From: Bacteroidales bacterium
Lineage (GTDB): Bacteria > Bacteroidota > Bacteroidia > Bacteroidales > Tenuifilaceae
Direction: 5' to 3'
NCBI GenBank assembly: GCA_003818205.1
Contig: RPRQ01000012.1
Location: 1 to 64,000, forward strand
DNA: 64,000 bases
In this document: one piece after another, positions 1-8,948 of the stretch
Layout of the letters: each line of letters begins with the position of its first letter
How positions within the stretch are numbered: the first letter of the stretch is position 1
The notes under the pieces: generated by a model
Told to the model about the DNA's origin: nothing
The model's input: only the letters and a program-made list of their open reading frames with translations
The model's database searches: none
Made by a program: the position numbers and the translations under genes

Positions 1-300
1 GGTGACAAGTAATAGCTTGATGAACTTCTGGTTTATTCACATACTGAATTTTAAAATTGACTTCCGATAATTTCTTCAACAACTCAAGGCACTTAAGGCA
101 CTCGAAGTACTCTAAGTACTATAAAATCAATCGATATTTAGAATAGAGCCATAATAGTTATTGATCGTGCTAATTGTTTTATTCAACCCTAAATTCGCAT
201 TATTAATAAAACGACATGAAATTTTTAACCATCATTAGGTTTTGCTTACGATTTCCATTCTCTCCTAGAAAATCATTACCTTTGTATTAAACAATTAAAT
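1..300. other. Left-edge non-coding stretch with an AGTGCC-type repeat arm
   Basis: No convincing gene is seen. Bases 81-122 hold tandem words of the AAGGCACTT/AAGTACT type, the same family and orientation as the right arm of the four-helix-bundle cassette at 23821-24281. This may therefore be the right end of another such cassette lying outside the window. A 24-codon ORF starts at 216, but it has no recognisable features and I do not call it. Confidence 0.5.
277..284 (+). promoter_or_regulatory. Putative -7 box for the PqqD/B2 genes
   Basis: TACCTTTG matches the Bacteroidota sigma-ABfr -7 consensus TAnnTTTG. It lies 16 bases before the ATG of the PqqD-family gene, which would give a very short leader. 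No convincing -33 TTG is present at the expected distance, so the call rests on the -7 box alone. Confidence 0.35.
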
Positions 301-585
301 ATGAATATGATTGGTCTTAGCTCAGCTATCAAGAGAAACCCCGAATTGGTGTCAACCGATGTTGATGGCGAAAAGGTGATGATGAGCGTTGAGAACGGCG
401 AATATTTTGGACTTGATCCTGTGGGAAGTAGGATTTGGGAGCTGATTGAAAACCCCATTCGCATCGAAAGTTTGATTAACCTGCTACTCGAAGAGTTTGA
501 TGTTAGCAGGGAGCAGTGCGAAAATGATTCCTTCGAATTTCTTAATGAATTACTAGAAAAGAATCTACTTGTTGTAATCGATTAA
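301..585 (+). CDS. PqqD-family RiPP recognition element (lasso B1-like)
   Basis: This 94-residue protein has the PqqD fold signature: an N-terminal strand region (VSTDVDGEKVMMSVENGEYF) followed by GLDPVGSRIWELIE (about 38-51) and C-terminal helices. In the family, this winged-helix RRE domain binds the leader peptide of a ribosomally made precursor and presents it to the partner protease. In lasso pathways it is protein B1. It is followed after two bases by a B2-type protease gene, so the pair is probably translationally coupled. No precursor peptide gene is visible nearby. The family assignment is strong; the claim that a RiPP is made is inference from context. Confidence 0.85.
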   Translation: MNMIGLSSAIKRNPELVSTDVDGEKVMMSVENGEYFGLDPVGSRIWELIENPIRIESLINLLLEEFDVSREQCENDSFEFLNELLEKNLLVVID

Positions 586-587
586 TT

Positions 588-1025
588 ATGCCTGTTCACT
601 TTCACACGTTTCTTAAACTTAGTAAAATAGAAAAATCGCTCTTCATACAGGCTTACTACTTCTGCATTGTTTTTAGCTTGTACCTTACTTTTGTACATCA
701 AAAGAAAGCATTTAAATGGCTTGGCATTAGGGGCGTTGAATCGCCATTCGATTTAACAATGGGCGTTGAAGAAAAAGCAAAAATGGTCGAAAAATCAACT
801 CGAAGGGCAATCCGATTTATTCCATGGAAAGTTAAGTGTTTTGCGCGTGCGATTGCAGCAAAAAGGTTACTTCAAATGCGGGGTATTCCTTCAACCATCT
901 ATTTAGGTGTTGCAAAGGAAGGGAATAGTAAAATGATTGCCCATGCTTGGCTGCGCTGCGGATCGGTTATCGTTACTGGAAAAGAGGAGATGCAGAGGTT
1001 TACTATGGTTACATTCTTTAGTTGA
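588..1025 (+). CDS. Lasso-peptide B2-type transglutaminase-like cysteine protease
   Basis: This 145-residue protein matches the B2 family (transglutaminase-like). The conserved pair is visible as Cys84 in KCFARAIAA and His119 in AHAWL. In the family these form a Cys-His-Asp triad that removes the precursor leader after delivery by B1. The usual GD step after HAWLR is GS here (Ser126), so which acidic residue completes the triad is unclear. N-terminal residues 15-35 are hydrophobic. The gene starts two bases after the PqqD-like gene. A CACGGAG-type repeat begins 20 bases past the stop codon. Partner kinase, sulfotransferase and nucleotidyltransferase genes lie just downstream. Confidence 0.82.
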   Translation: MPVHFHTFLKLSKIEKSLFIQAYYFCIVFSLYLTFVHQKKAFKWLGIRGVESPFDLTMGVEEKAKMVEKSTRRAIRFIPWKVKCFARAIAAKRLLQMRGIPSTIYLGVAKEGNSKMIAHAWLRCGSVIVTGKEEMQRFTMVTFFS

Positions 1026-1044
1026 ATATCACTTCAGCTTTTTT

Positions 1045-1166
1045 AACACGGAGACACAGAGGCACAGAGATTCACGGAGCTTTGTTTTATTCTATTTCCA
1101 CTATTTTGATACAGAAGCACTGAGGTTTACTAAATATTATGATATTTCTCTGTGCTCTCCGTGTTT
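1045..1166. repeat. Inverted word repeat, CACGGAG/ACACAGAG family, copy 1
   Basis: The left arm (1045-1079) is a run of degenerate words such as AACACGGAGACACAGAGG. The right arm (about 1145-1166) is its inverted complement, CTCTGTGCTCTCCGTGTTT. The two arms are separated by about 65 AT-rich bases. The element fills the gap between the convergent B2 and sulfotransferase genes and ends just before the sulfotransferase stop codon. Related copies are at 23155-23325 and 60466-60668. Confidence 0.8.
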
Positions 1167-1170
1167 TATT

Positions 1171-2037
1171 TTAAAGGCGGATTCCATTATCATCCAAATA
1201 CCCAAAACGGATCATCATTTCACGATGGTCGTTACAGATTTGAGTAACCAGATAATCGGGAAGTTCGGCTCTCCACGATCCCGCAACTCCCTTTCTGAAA
1301 AATGATAAGGCGTTAGCTGGTTTCTCCTTAAAACCCTTTTCCGCTTCCTGTTTTTGCATCTCCTTGATATCGCTATACCCGATTGCCTTTACAATATCAT
1401 TTGCCGAAGCGTTGATACCAATAAAGTTAACTGCCTTTGAAAAGGCTGTAAAGGTGTCGGCTTTTATATCCTCGTAGCGAAGAACGATAATCGGAAGATC
1501 GGATTGATCCACCCAACTCCTTACATGATTACTCCACGTTAGCAAACGCTGCCTCAGCTGAATATGTAGCCGATTTGGGGTGCTGCCGAAAGCATAGGAT
1601 TCATCGGTCATTATTTTTACCGTTTCATCGAGCGATTTCGATAGGTGATTCGCGAATGAAACGGCAACATCCAATGGGTTTCGAACGAAGTAAACCACCG
1701 ATTGGGTTACTTCCTTGCTGAACATGGGCTCACCCAATTCTGTGGTCAGCCATGCATCATGAACCTTTTGGAAAAGAAGTTCATTGCTGTTGCGTGAAGC
1801 ATATTCGTAAACCCCAGGGCGAAGGTTATCGATCTCATCGGGGGTAAGGTCGGAGGAGGATAATCCGGTGGCCTCATCGAATAGCTCTCGATTACTGGCA
1901 ATGGGGGTGGCGAACAGGTTATTGATATCGGCTGGTTGATCCGCTTTGGATAAAAGATTTGAAAGGAATACCCTAAACCAGGTATTCCCCGATTTCGGGT
2001 AGGAGGCTAACCACACAATTTTCCTTGGATCATCCAT
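1171..2037 (-). CDS. PAPS-dependent sulfotransferase
   Basis: This 288-residue protein has the sulfotransferase 5'-phosphosulfate loop PKSGNTW (14-20) near its N-terminus and a 3'-phosphate motif region around VVYFVRNPLDVAVSFANHL. In the family these bind PAPS and transfer sulfate to hydroxyl or amine groups. Its start overlaps the 3' end of the kinase gene by 8 bases, so the two form one minus-strand transcript. Proximity to PqqD, B2, kinase and nucleotidyltransferase genes suggests it decorates the product of this locus, but the substrate is unknown. It could instead act on a glycan or small molecule. Confidence 0.85.
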   Translation of the reverse strand: MDDPRKIVWLASYPKSGNTWFRVFLSNLLSKADQPADINNLFATPIASNRELFDEATGLSSSDLTPDEIDNLRPGVYEYASRNSNELLFQKVHDAWLTTELGEPMFSKEVTQSVVYFVRNPLDVAVSFANHLSKSLDETVKIMTDESYAFGSTPNRLHIQLRQRLLTWSNHVRSWVDQSDLPIIVLRYEDIKADTFTAFSKAVNFIGINASANDIVKAIGYSDIKEMQKQEAEKGFKEKPANALSFFRKGVAGSWRAELPDYLVTQICNDHREMMIRFGYLDDNGIRL

Positions 2038-2929
2038 TGCTTCCCAAAATAAGATTTATAAGATCATTGAGTATAAATTTTCCGTTTGGGCGAGTCAACC
2101 TGAAAACATCAATACTCTTTGCTAAACTATCGAAGGTTTTAAAATGGGTTGCCTGCATCTGCTTGCCAGCAACGAAGTTAAAGCGGTACGTATGCGTTTT
2201 CAGCATGCTGAACTTCTCGATACCCTTAATGGGTTCGATCTTAAGCACGCCAAGGTTGCTCGAAACAATGATATAAATTTGTTTTAATGGGAGGGGCTGA
2301 TCCCAGAAACTGCTATTAATGGGAACATTATGCTTTTCTAATCGATTACGAGTTCTTGTATAATTTGAAGGATTCTCCCCTAGCTTGAGGATTGAGTCGG
2401 CCCAAAGCTTCATTTGAGGAAAACCAGGGAACACAATGGGCAATCCCTCTGAGCTAAATGACACAACGCTTACATCATCGGAGAGAATGTGGTAACCTTT
2501 CTGCTGGAATGCAGCGGCAAGGGTCGATTTACCTGCTCCCGAGACACCGGAAAGGATAATTGCTGTGTTACCTATTTTTACCGAACTGCCATGAAAAGGG
2601 AGCAACCCCCGCTGATGAATAATTGCACCCATGGCTGAACCCAAAAGGAAAAGGCGAACGTCAGAAATATCGGCATTTGGGAAAACATCGATGGTTATGC
2701 TATTCCCATTTTCAGCATAGTATCGGGCAATACCATCGACGGCAAGGAGAAATTCATGCCCATTGGTTTGAAATCGAACACCTGAGAATATGGGGTTACT
2801 GAGCGTTTGAGGCGTTTTACCCAGTATAATGGTTACATCAGCGGCTCCCGAAGAGGCGATGAGCTCAGGGCATTCGACCTCTGAGCGAATTATCAACCCA
2901 AAAGCCTTGTATGTAAACGAAGTTATCAA
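2030..2929 (-). CDS. HPr-kinase-like (HprK-related) kinase
   Basis: This 299-residue protein resembles the HPr(Ser) kinase C-terminal catalytic domain: P-loop GVSGAGKS (128-135), a preceding conserved His113 in LLPFHGSSV, and DD at 151-152 in HILSDDVSVV. It lacks the separate N-terminal domain of true HprK. HprK-like kinases of this size occur in lasso gene clusters, where characterised members phosphorylate the C-terminal residue of the precursor peptide. That is the most likely role here, by analogy. It precedes the sulfotransferase gene on the same strand with an 8-base overlap. Upstream is about 200 bp of AT-rich intergenic DNA, then the divergent RloA gene. Confidence 0.8.
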   Translation of the reverse strand: MITSFTYKAFGLIIRSEVECPELIASSGAADVTIILGKTPQTLSNPIFSGVRFQTNGHEFLLAVDGIARYYAENGNSITIDVFPNADISDVRLFLLGSAMGAIIHQRGLLPFHGSSVKIGNTAIILSGVSGAGKSTLAAAFQQKGYHILSDDVSVVSFSSEGLPIVFPGFPQMKLWADSILKLGENPSNYTRTRNRLEKHNVPINSSFWDQPLPLKQIYIIVSSNLGVLKIEPIKGIEKFSMLKTHTYRFNFVAGKQMQATHFKTFDSLAKSIDVFRLTRPNGKFILNDLINLILGSNG

Positions 2930-3106
2930 ATTAGGTAATCGGTTTGAGTATTAAGTAGCATGGATGTTAGCAAATGTAAGGATTCTTTTGATAATTTAGT
3001 GATGTATAGATTGATGAGGGTGTTTGTAATTTTTGATTTTATACTTTATAGAATGTTATTTTTTGGTGTGTTATAACAAAAATCTAATATTGTTATTTCT
3101 ATTCTA

Positions 3107-3114
3107 TATATTTG
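3107..3114 (+). promoter_or_regulatory. Putative -7 box for rloA/rloB
   Basis: TATATTTG fits TAnnTTTG and lies 29 bases before the RloA start codon in a very AT-rich segment. A TTG at 3090-3092 is closer than the usual -33 spacing, so only the -7 element is supported. Confidence 0.35.
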
Positions 3115-3143
3115 TAATATATTTACAATAAATATCAATAGAG

Positions 3144-4445
3144 ATGATTTTAGAGTTTCGAGTTAAGAATTATTTGTCTTTTAGAGAGGAGCAGATACTA
3201 AGTTTTGAACCCTCTTCGGATAAGGAATATGAATCTCAGTATTGTGCTGAAGTTAAAGAAGGAGTTAAAGTATTAAAACTTGGACTTATTTATGGAGCAA
3301 ATGCTTCAGGGAAAACCAATCTTTTAAAAGCGCTTGATTATTTGCGGAAGTTCATTATAAATCAGAAGAAAGATAAGACAGAATCAACTGGAATTGTTCC
3401 ATTTCAATTTGATGAGTCTTGCATAAATGAACCGAGTAAATTTCAGTTAAGTTTTTATTTAAATAAAACCAAATACATTTATTCACTCGTCATTGATGGA
3501 AAGAGAGTATTAGAAGAAAATCTAACTTACTATCCAGGAATTCAGCCTGCAATATTTTTTGAGAGGCGGTTTGATAAAGAGAAAGAAAAATCGGTTATAA
3601 AATATGGAGGTACTATAGACTTAAAGTTATCGGATAAAAAAACAATTGAGGGGCTGACAATCAATAATAGTTCTGTTTTTTCAGCTTTTTCAAAGGCTAA
3701 TGTAGAAAAATCATTATTTAATGATGTATTCAATTGGTTTAAAGAAAACTTTATGCAAATAGTTCAACCAAATACGGATTTGTTTGGTTGGACAAGTTCA
3801 AGAATAGAAAAAGATGATTTATGTAAGAGTTTTGTATTAGAAGTTCTTCAAAAGGCTGATTTTAATATATCCTCTATAGAAATTGATGAAGAAGAAATTC
3901 CTTTAGATGAAGAACTTGAAAACAAGATTTCGGGAATGAATATGCCCGAGGAACTTAAGGAAGAGATTCTTCAGAAAAAGATGCTTAAGGCAAAAGATAT
4001 TTCATTTCAGCATAAAACGAAATTAATGGAGAAAAATCTGCCTAGAAGGCTTGAATCGAATGGAACAATGAGATATTACGGATTGGGAGGGGTATTAAAT
4101 AGATTAGTATCGTTTAATACAATTCTTTGTATTGATGAGATTGAAAACTCATTACACTATGATTTGGTATCACATTTCATTAAAACCTTTTTAATGAATT
4201 CTACTTATTCTCAACTACTATTTTCTACTCATGATATAAACTTATTAAATGAAGATTTTTTAAGAAGAGATACTGTTTGGTTTGTGGATAAGAATGAATA
4301 TGGTTCTTCGGAATTGTATTCTTTACTCGATTTTAAGTTGCATAAAAATCTTTCTCCTTATAATGCCTACAAAGTTGGGAAGTTAGGTGCGAAACCTAAT
4401 TTAGGTGAAATTATATTATCAGAACATGGCAAGAAAGGGATATAA
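3144..4445 (+). CDS. AAA15-family ATPase, RloA/AbiLi-like
   Basis: This 433-residue protein begins with the typical AAA15 N-terminus (RVKNYLSFREEQ). It has a Walker A motif GANASGKT (51-58), a Walker B-like ILCIDEIENSLHYDL, and a late LLFSTHDINLL segment like the ABC-type H-loop. These ATPases resemble RecF/OLD regulators. It overlaps by 20 bases a RloB gene; the AAA15+RloB pairing is known from restriction-linked ORFs and from the abortive infection system AbiL, so an anti-phage role is likely. The pair looks more A+T-rich than its neighbours and lies inside the RiPP-type locus, which suggests acquisition by transfer. Confidence 0.82.
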   Translation: MILEFRVKNYLSFREEQILSFEPSSDKEYESQYCAEVKEGVKVLKLGLIYGANASGKTNLLKALDYLRKFIINQKKDKTESTGIVPFQFDESCINEPSKFQLSFYLNKTKYIYSLVIDGKRVLEENLTYYPGIQPAIFFERRFDKEKEKSVIKYGGTIDLKLSDKKTIEGLTINNSSVFSAFSKANVEKSLFNDVFNWFKENFMQIVQPNTDLFGWTSSRIEKDDLCKSFVLEVLQKADFNISSIEIDEEEIPLDEELENKISGMNMPEELKEEILQKKMLKAKDISFQHKTKLMEKNLPRRLESNGTMRYYGLGGVLNRLVSFNTILCIDEIENSLHYDLVSHFIKTFLMNSTYSQLLFSTHDINLLNEDFLRRDTVWFVDKNEYGSSELYSLLDFKLHKNLSPYNAYKVGKLGAKPNLGEIILSEHGKKGI

Positions 4446-5034
4446 TCGTTCTATCAAACACCGCGTTGCCATTGTTGGAGAGGGTTTAACCGAATGGTAT
4501 TATTTCGATAATATGAGGCAACATGAACACTTCTACTTCAAGGTTGAACCTGCATTGCCAAAACATTCTGACTATAAAACCATTATCAGCACAGCAAGGA
4601 AGAAAAGAGATGAAGGACATGATCAAGTATTTTGTGTTCTGGATTTAGATAGAATCTTAGCAAATGAAACTGAAAAGAAAGGATACTTTTCTGAAAAATC
4701 TAAAAAGATAGTAAATAAAGGCATTGAGTTTATCGAGTCCATGCCATGTATTGAATTATGGTTTTTACTTCACTTTATTAATGAATACTCATCAAGGATT
4801 TACCAAAATTATGATCAAATAAGTATTCCTTTAAGGAATTATATTCCAACCTATAACAAAACAGAGGAATTCCTGAGGGGAAACAAAATTTATGAGTATT
4901 TAGAAAATAATGGGAATACAGAGAATGCAAATAATTATGCTGTAAGAATGTTATCTGAACGCCAATTGAATGGTAACCCTTTATTTAATTTTACTAGAAT
5001 CAACGAATTGATACATAAATTAAAGAATAACTAA
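4426..5034 (+). CDS. RloB-family protein (AbiLii-like TOPRIM effector candidate)
   Basis: This is about 202 residues from the ATG at 4426; a GTG at 4405 is possible but less likely. Motifs include the TOPRIM-like start VAIVGEGLTEWYYF, a central FCVLDLDRI acidic segment, and the RloB hallmark SMPCIELWFLLHF. The Glu plus Asp-x-Asp pattern fits a metal-dependent nuclease/TOPRIM fold. It overlaps the AAA15 ATPase gene by 20 bases, so the two are translationally coupled. In related pairs the ATPase is thought to sense infection and the RloB protein to act as the toxic or nucleolytic partner; that mechanism is inference here. Confidence 0.8.
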   Translation: MARKGYNRSIKHRVAIVGEGLTEWYYFDNMRQHEHFYFKVEPALPKHSDYKTIISTARKKRDEGHDQVFCVLDLDRILANETEKKGYFSEKSKKIVNKGIEFIESMPCIELWFLLHFINEYSSRIYQNYDQISIPLRNYIPTYNKTEEFLRGNKIYEYLENNGNTENANNYAVRMLSERQLNGNPLFNFTRINELIHKLKNN

Positions 5035-5089
5035 GGGATATTACCCTAGTAATATACTGCAACGTTACCCTTTGCAAAAGCGCTAACCG

Positions 5090-6283
5090 ATGGTGATTAA
5101 AAATCGAAAACAACTTCTCTCATACTTGAACCCCGAGCAAAGATTACTGCTACTATTATGTGGTATGCAAAACGACGAAAGTATTAGCGAAGCAAAAACG
5201 TGGTTGGCTAAGCCTTTCAATTGGACTCGTTTGATTGCCCTTTGCGAGCGCCATAGGGTATTGCCCCTTTTTTATAAAAGCATTAAAGAGCTATCGTTAT
5301 CCGTACCCATTGAGATACCAACGGAGCTGAAAGAAAAATACTTCTCACAAACTAATCATGTGCTTCGGCTCGCTTCCGAAGGGGTACGAATATCGGGCTT
5401 ATTGAATCAGCTCGGAGTTTCAAATATCCTCTTAAAGGGGCCATTTCTTTCGGAGCAGATTTATGGGGACGTTGCCCTAAGACCTTCAAGGGATATTGAT
5501 ATTCTTGTTCGCCCCGATTCGGTTGATCGGGCAACAGAGTTCCTCGCTAGCGAGGGGTATAGAATGGTTTATCCTGATTTTACGCTTTCGAGGAAGCAGA
5601 AGAGCTACTATCGGAAGCGTAAAAACCAGATTGCATTTCGAAGCCCTAAAAATGGGATCCTGATAGAGGTTCATTGGAGGCTCTTTTCTCAAACAAGCCT
5701 ATTCCCGATAGAAATAGAAACAGCGTTCGCAGGGAGTCAGGTGCGAATCTTGGCAGGAAAACCGATTAGGGTGCTTTCCCCAAATCATAATTTCGAGTTT
5801 TTATGCCTGCATGGTGCAATTCATCAATGGTTTAGGCTGCTTTGGCTTAGGGATATTGCACAAATTTTAGGCGAGGGGATGGTTAATATTGATGAAGCGT
5901 TAAGCCGAGCGGCAAAGTATGGTAACGAAAAGCCAATACTTCAGGCAATATCATTGGTAAACCAATTCTTTGGGACTGAATATCCAGTAAATCAAGAATT
6001 AGCAAGAGGGGTAAAAAGTATTGTAATTCATGCAGCAACCGCAATAGTTAGCGAAGAGCGGTTGACCCTATCGCATAGGCTTACCCGATTTAGACTACCC
6101 ATTTACAAGATGAAGCTTAAGCAGGGATTTTTTTATAAACTGACCTGTTGGTCGATATTACAGCCAAACTTCAACGATTGGAAGATGGTAAGATTACCCG
6201 ATAGCCTTTTCTTCCTTTACTTCCCCTTGAGGCCTTTTATTTGGTTTTACACGTTTTATCTAAAGAAGAGGATATCAAAATAA
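5090..6283 (+). CDS. Nucleotidyltransferase-family protein (NTP_transf_5-like)
   Basis: This 397-residue protein carries the nucleotidyltransferase core ILLKGPFL ... DVALRPSRDIDILV, with catalytic-type Asp135 and Asp137. Proteins of this family recur in lasso-type clusters together with HprK-like kinases, B1, B2 and sulfotransferases, and are proposed to add nucleotides or otherwise tailor the product. The gene is separated from the other tailoring genes by the RloA/RloB pair, and its base composition resembles theirs rather than that of RloAB. The start codon at 5090 gives a sensible N-terminus (MVIKNRKQLLSYLN). The substrate is unknown. Confidence 0.8.
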   Translation: MVIKNRKQLLSYLNPEQRLLLLLCGMQNDESISEAKTWLAKPFNWTRLIALCERHRVLPLFYKSIKELSLSVPIEIPTELKEKYFSQTNHVLRLASEGVRISGLLNQLGVSNILLKGPFLSEQIYGDVALRPSRDIDILVRPDSVDRATEFLASEGYRMVYPDFTLSRKQKSYYRKRKNQIAFRSPKNGILIEVHWRLFSQTSLFPIEIETAFAGSQVRILAGKPIRVLSPNHNFEFLCLHGAIHQWFRLLWLRDIAQILGEGMVNIDEALSRAAKYGNEKPILQAISLVNQFFGTEYPVNQELARGVKSIVIHAATAIVSEERLTLSHRLTRFRLPIYKMKLKQGFFYKLTCWSILQPNFNDWKMVRLPDSLFFLYFPLRPFIWFYTFYLKKRISK

Positions 6284-6884
6284 ATTACAGTTTTTATTGC
6301 TCGTGTCTGTCTATAAATTGACCTTATTTTGATTTAAGAACAAGTAACATCGATTTATGATTGACTTCGCCGAGCTCGCACAAAATGTTCGGCTGTATTC
6401 GGGCTGATGAAGTTTTGGTAGGTTCAACGCTTTTTGTTATTTTTACTAACAAAGGATAAGAAAGCCCGCCTGAATGGCACAGTCGGGCAGGCAGCTTTAA
6501 CCGAGCGACCTTTGTGAGTTTGCCGAAGGTAACCGACCGAAGGTAACTCGCCTAAGGCAAACTCAAAAATACATTAAATACGCAAAACATTGTCAACAAG
6601 GTAACTTAGCGATCCTAATAGATAAATTTCTTGACAGAGAAAATAAATGAGAACCCAGCGCACAAAAGTAGAATATGTCAGCCCTTACCCTACATACCTC
6701 CTGTCTGCCAAACACAGTTTTTCTTGTCACCGCACTTGCTAATTAGAAAGTTTTATTACTTTTATAATCAATTGACACCAAGGGGGTTTTTGATAAAAAC
6801 GGATAAATTAATCGAAACAAAAAGCCATAGACAAGACAACACAACGTTCAAATACAATGTCGAACCATCATTAATAGTACTACA
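6284..6884. other. 600-bp intergenic stretch with inverted repeat
   Basis: No convincing gene is present. Bases 6516-6564 form an imperfect hairpin: GAGTTTGCC pairs with GGCAAACTC around a repeated CCGAAGGTAAC motif. A GC-rich segment with CCCGCCTG/CGGGCAGG words lies at about 6467-6493. Bases 6600-6780 resemble low-complexity Bacteroidota intergenic DNA. The only open frame (TTG at 6631) lacks any domain signature. Confidence 0.5.
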
Positions 6885-8771
6885 ATGAGAAAATTTTTAA
6901 CAATCTGTGTTTTAGCAATTACTTCACAGCTGTTTTCACAGAACAATATCATAGATAGCCTGAAACAGAAAATTGACCAAACAAAAGGTACAGAGAAAGC
7001 GTTAGCCATAAATCTTTTAGCTAAAACTTATCTTGACAAGGGTGATTCAGAAGAAGGTTTTGAATTTGCAAAAAACGCTCTTACCTATTCTGAAAAAATA
7101 AAATTTGTATATGGAGAGGTTCTGGCAATGAATACAATGGGTTGCTATTATAGAAATACGAACAACGGAGAGCAAGCACTAACCATCCTAAGCCAAGCTC
7201 TCGAAAAATCGAAGGAAATAGATAGCCTGAAAATTCAATCGAATACACTATGCAGTATTGGCTCAGTTTATATTAGGTTATCTCAATACGATAAGGCTTT
7301 ACAATACTTCGAGCAAGCATATCCTCTAGCCGAAAAATCAAAGGATGATAGGCTTATTGGAAAATCTTTAAATTTCATCGGACAAGTATATTTTTTCAAA
7401 GGGGACTATAGTAAATCCTTAGATAACTTCTTAAAGGCAATGGTAAGTTTTGAAACTGCTAGCGATAGAAGGTTGATTGCCCAAAACGCTGCATCTATTG
7501 CAAATGTTTACCTAGTAACTAATCAAAATAGTAGTGCGAAAAAGTATCTTGAAAAAGCACTTGAGATTAACTGTGAGCTTGGAAACAAGAATGGTATGGC
7601 AACCAACTACAGCTACCTCGCTGATATTTACTGGAACGAAAAGAAATATTCAGAAGCACAGGTTTATTACAATAAAGCCCTGCAACTTTGCGAGGAGCTA
7701 GGCGATAAATATTTTCTAAGCACTTTAAATAATAATATTGGCGAAAATTACTATAAGTTAGGTAGATATACTAAAGCCGAAGAGTTTTTTACCAGAGCAA
7801 AGTTATTATCTGATGAAATCAATGATCAGGAAGGAATTATATATGCTTCTATGAATCTTGGTAAAACCTCTGCCGAACTGCATGATTATAATAAAGCTAC
7901 TCTTTTAATAAGTTCAAGTTTAAGAAAGGCAAAAGAGTTTAGTCTTTTAAGACCGATGAAAGGGGCTTATGAAATGCTTTCGAAGATTTATACTTATAAG
8001 AATGATTTTGAGCGAGCTTTTAAAAATTATAAACTGTTCACCCAAATCAAGGATAGTATTTTAAATATCGATATAGCCAATCAGCTTTCTGAACTTCAAG
8101 TTAAATACGATACCGAAAAGAAAGACCAGCAAATCAAACTACAGGAAGTAACCTTAAAAAACAAAAGCCTTATCCTCCAATACTCTTTAGCAGGTGGAAG
8201 CTTAGCCCTTGTGGCTTTAGTCCTAATTATAATTCTTTATAGAAAGAAGAATCAGGCATACAAACAGCTGGTTTATCAGAACCTTAGTGCTTTAAATAAA
8301 CAACATATTTTATACGAAGTCGATTTAATTGATGATAACGGAAATGAAAATTCAAATACTGAAAATCATAACTATCCCATACTTGATGAGCATCATAAAC
8401 AACCAATTATTGAATGCCTGAATCAATTAATTGAAAACAAAGTCTATTTAGAATCTGAACTTACCATAAATAAATTAGCCGAGAGATGTGACACCAACCG
8501 TACATATTTATCCATAGTGATAAATGAAGAGTATCATACAAATTTTAATACGTTTATCAATAAGTTACGAATTGAAGAAGCTAAAGGAATTCTTTCTGTT
8601 AGTAGCAATGGTAATATTCCTTTAAAGGAATTATACCAAAGACTTGGCTTTACCTCATATTCAACATTCCATGAAGCTTTTAAGAAACACATTGGTGTTA
8701 CACCAGCATATTACCAAAATACAGTTAAAAAACTACTAAAGGTTTCAAATTTCAATTCAATTCAGGTATGA
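6885..8771 (+). CDS. TPR-containing AraC-type transcriptional regulator
   Basis: This 628-residue protein begins with a signal peptide (MRKFLTICVLAITSQLFSQ), followed by about eight TPR repeats (roughly 30-400). A single membrane helix follows at about 433-453 (LAGGSLALVALVLIIILY), then a cytoplasmic linker and an AraC-type helix-turn-helix domain (about 535-610, including ELTINKLAERCDTNRTYLS and ELYQRLGFTSYSTFHEAFKK). Such one-piece membrane regulators are common in Bacteroidota; the periplasmic TPR part probably senses or assembles with a partner and controls DNA binding across the membrane. It stands alone and ends with a strong terminator. The following lipoprotein genes are possible targets, which is inference. 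Confidence 0.85.
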   Translation: MRKFLTICVLAITSQLFSQNNIIDSLKQKIDQTKGTEKALAINLLAKTYLDKGDSEEGFEFAKNALTYSEKIKFVYGEVLAMNTMGCYYRNTNNGEQALTILSQALEKSKEIDSLKIQSNTLCSIGSVYIRLSQYDKALQYFEQAYPLAEKSKDDRLIGKSLNFIGQVYFFKGDYSKSLDNFLKAMVSFETASDRRLIAQNAASIANVYLVTNQNSSAKKYLEKALEINCELGNKNGMATNYSYLADIYWNEKKYSEAQVYYNKALQLCEELGDKYFLSTLNNNIGENYYKLGRYTKAEEFFTRAKLLSDEINDQEGIIYASMNLGKTSAELHDYNKATLLISSSLRKAKEFSLLRPMKGAYEMLSKIYTYKNDFERAFKNYKLFTQIKDSILNIDIANQLSELQVKYDTEKKDQQIKLQEVTLKNKSLILQYSLAGGSLALVALVLIIILYRKKNQAYKQLVYQNLSALNKQHILYEVDLIDDNGNENSNTENHNYPILDEHHKQPIIECLNQLIENKVYLESELTINKLAERCDTNRTYLSIVINEEYHTNFNTFINKLRIEEAKGILSVSSNGNIPLKELYQRLGFTSYSTFHEAFKKHIGVTPAYYQNTVKKLLKVSNFNSIQV

Positions 8772-8833
8772 AATACAGTAAACTCGCTTTTTCATAAATC
8801 ATAAATATTCAATATCTTATCGAATTATTTTGA

Positions 8834-8877
8834 AAGGATTTATTATGAATTTACCAATTCATAATAAATCCTTTTTT
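8834..8877 (+). terminator. Intrinsic terminator after the TPR/AraC regulator
   Basis: A long perfect stem (AAGGATTTATTATGAATT pairing with its complement around a TACC loop) is followed by TTTTTT. It separates the regulator from the CHAP lipoprotein gene. Confidence 0.85.
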
Positions 8878-8948
8878 CATTATAGTAATTATTTTTAAAC
8901 TTTGATAAGTTTATCAAATAGATCATGTTTTAATAAAACATATTACAT

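Noticed and set aside
216-290. 24-codon frame as a possible lasso precursor
   Set aside because: No leader/core pattern, no Gly/Asp/Glu positions for a lasso ring, and it overlaps the -7 box of the PqqD gene.
937-1305. 122-codon open frame over the CACGGAG repeat
   Set aside because: It overlaps the end of the B2 gene, runs through both repeat arms and the antisense of the sulfotransferase end, and shows no domain.
6631-6888. 85-codon frame with TTG start before the TPR/AraC regulator
   Set aside because: Low-complexity, Pro/His/Phe-rich sequence with no domain; it overlaps the regulator start and looks like intergenic DNA.
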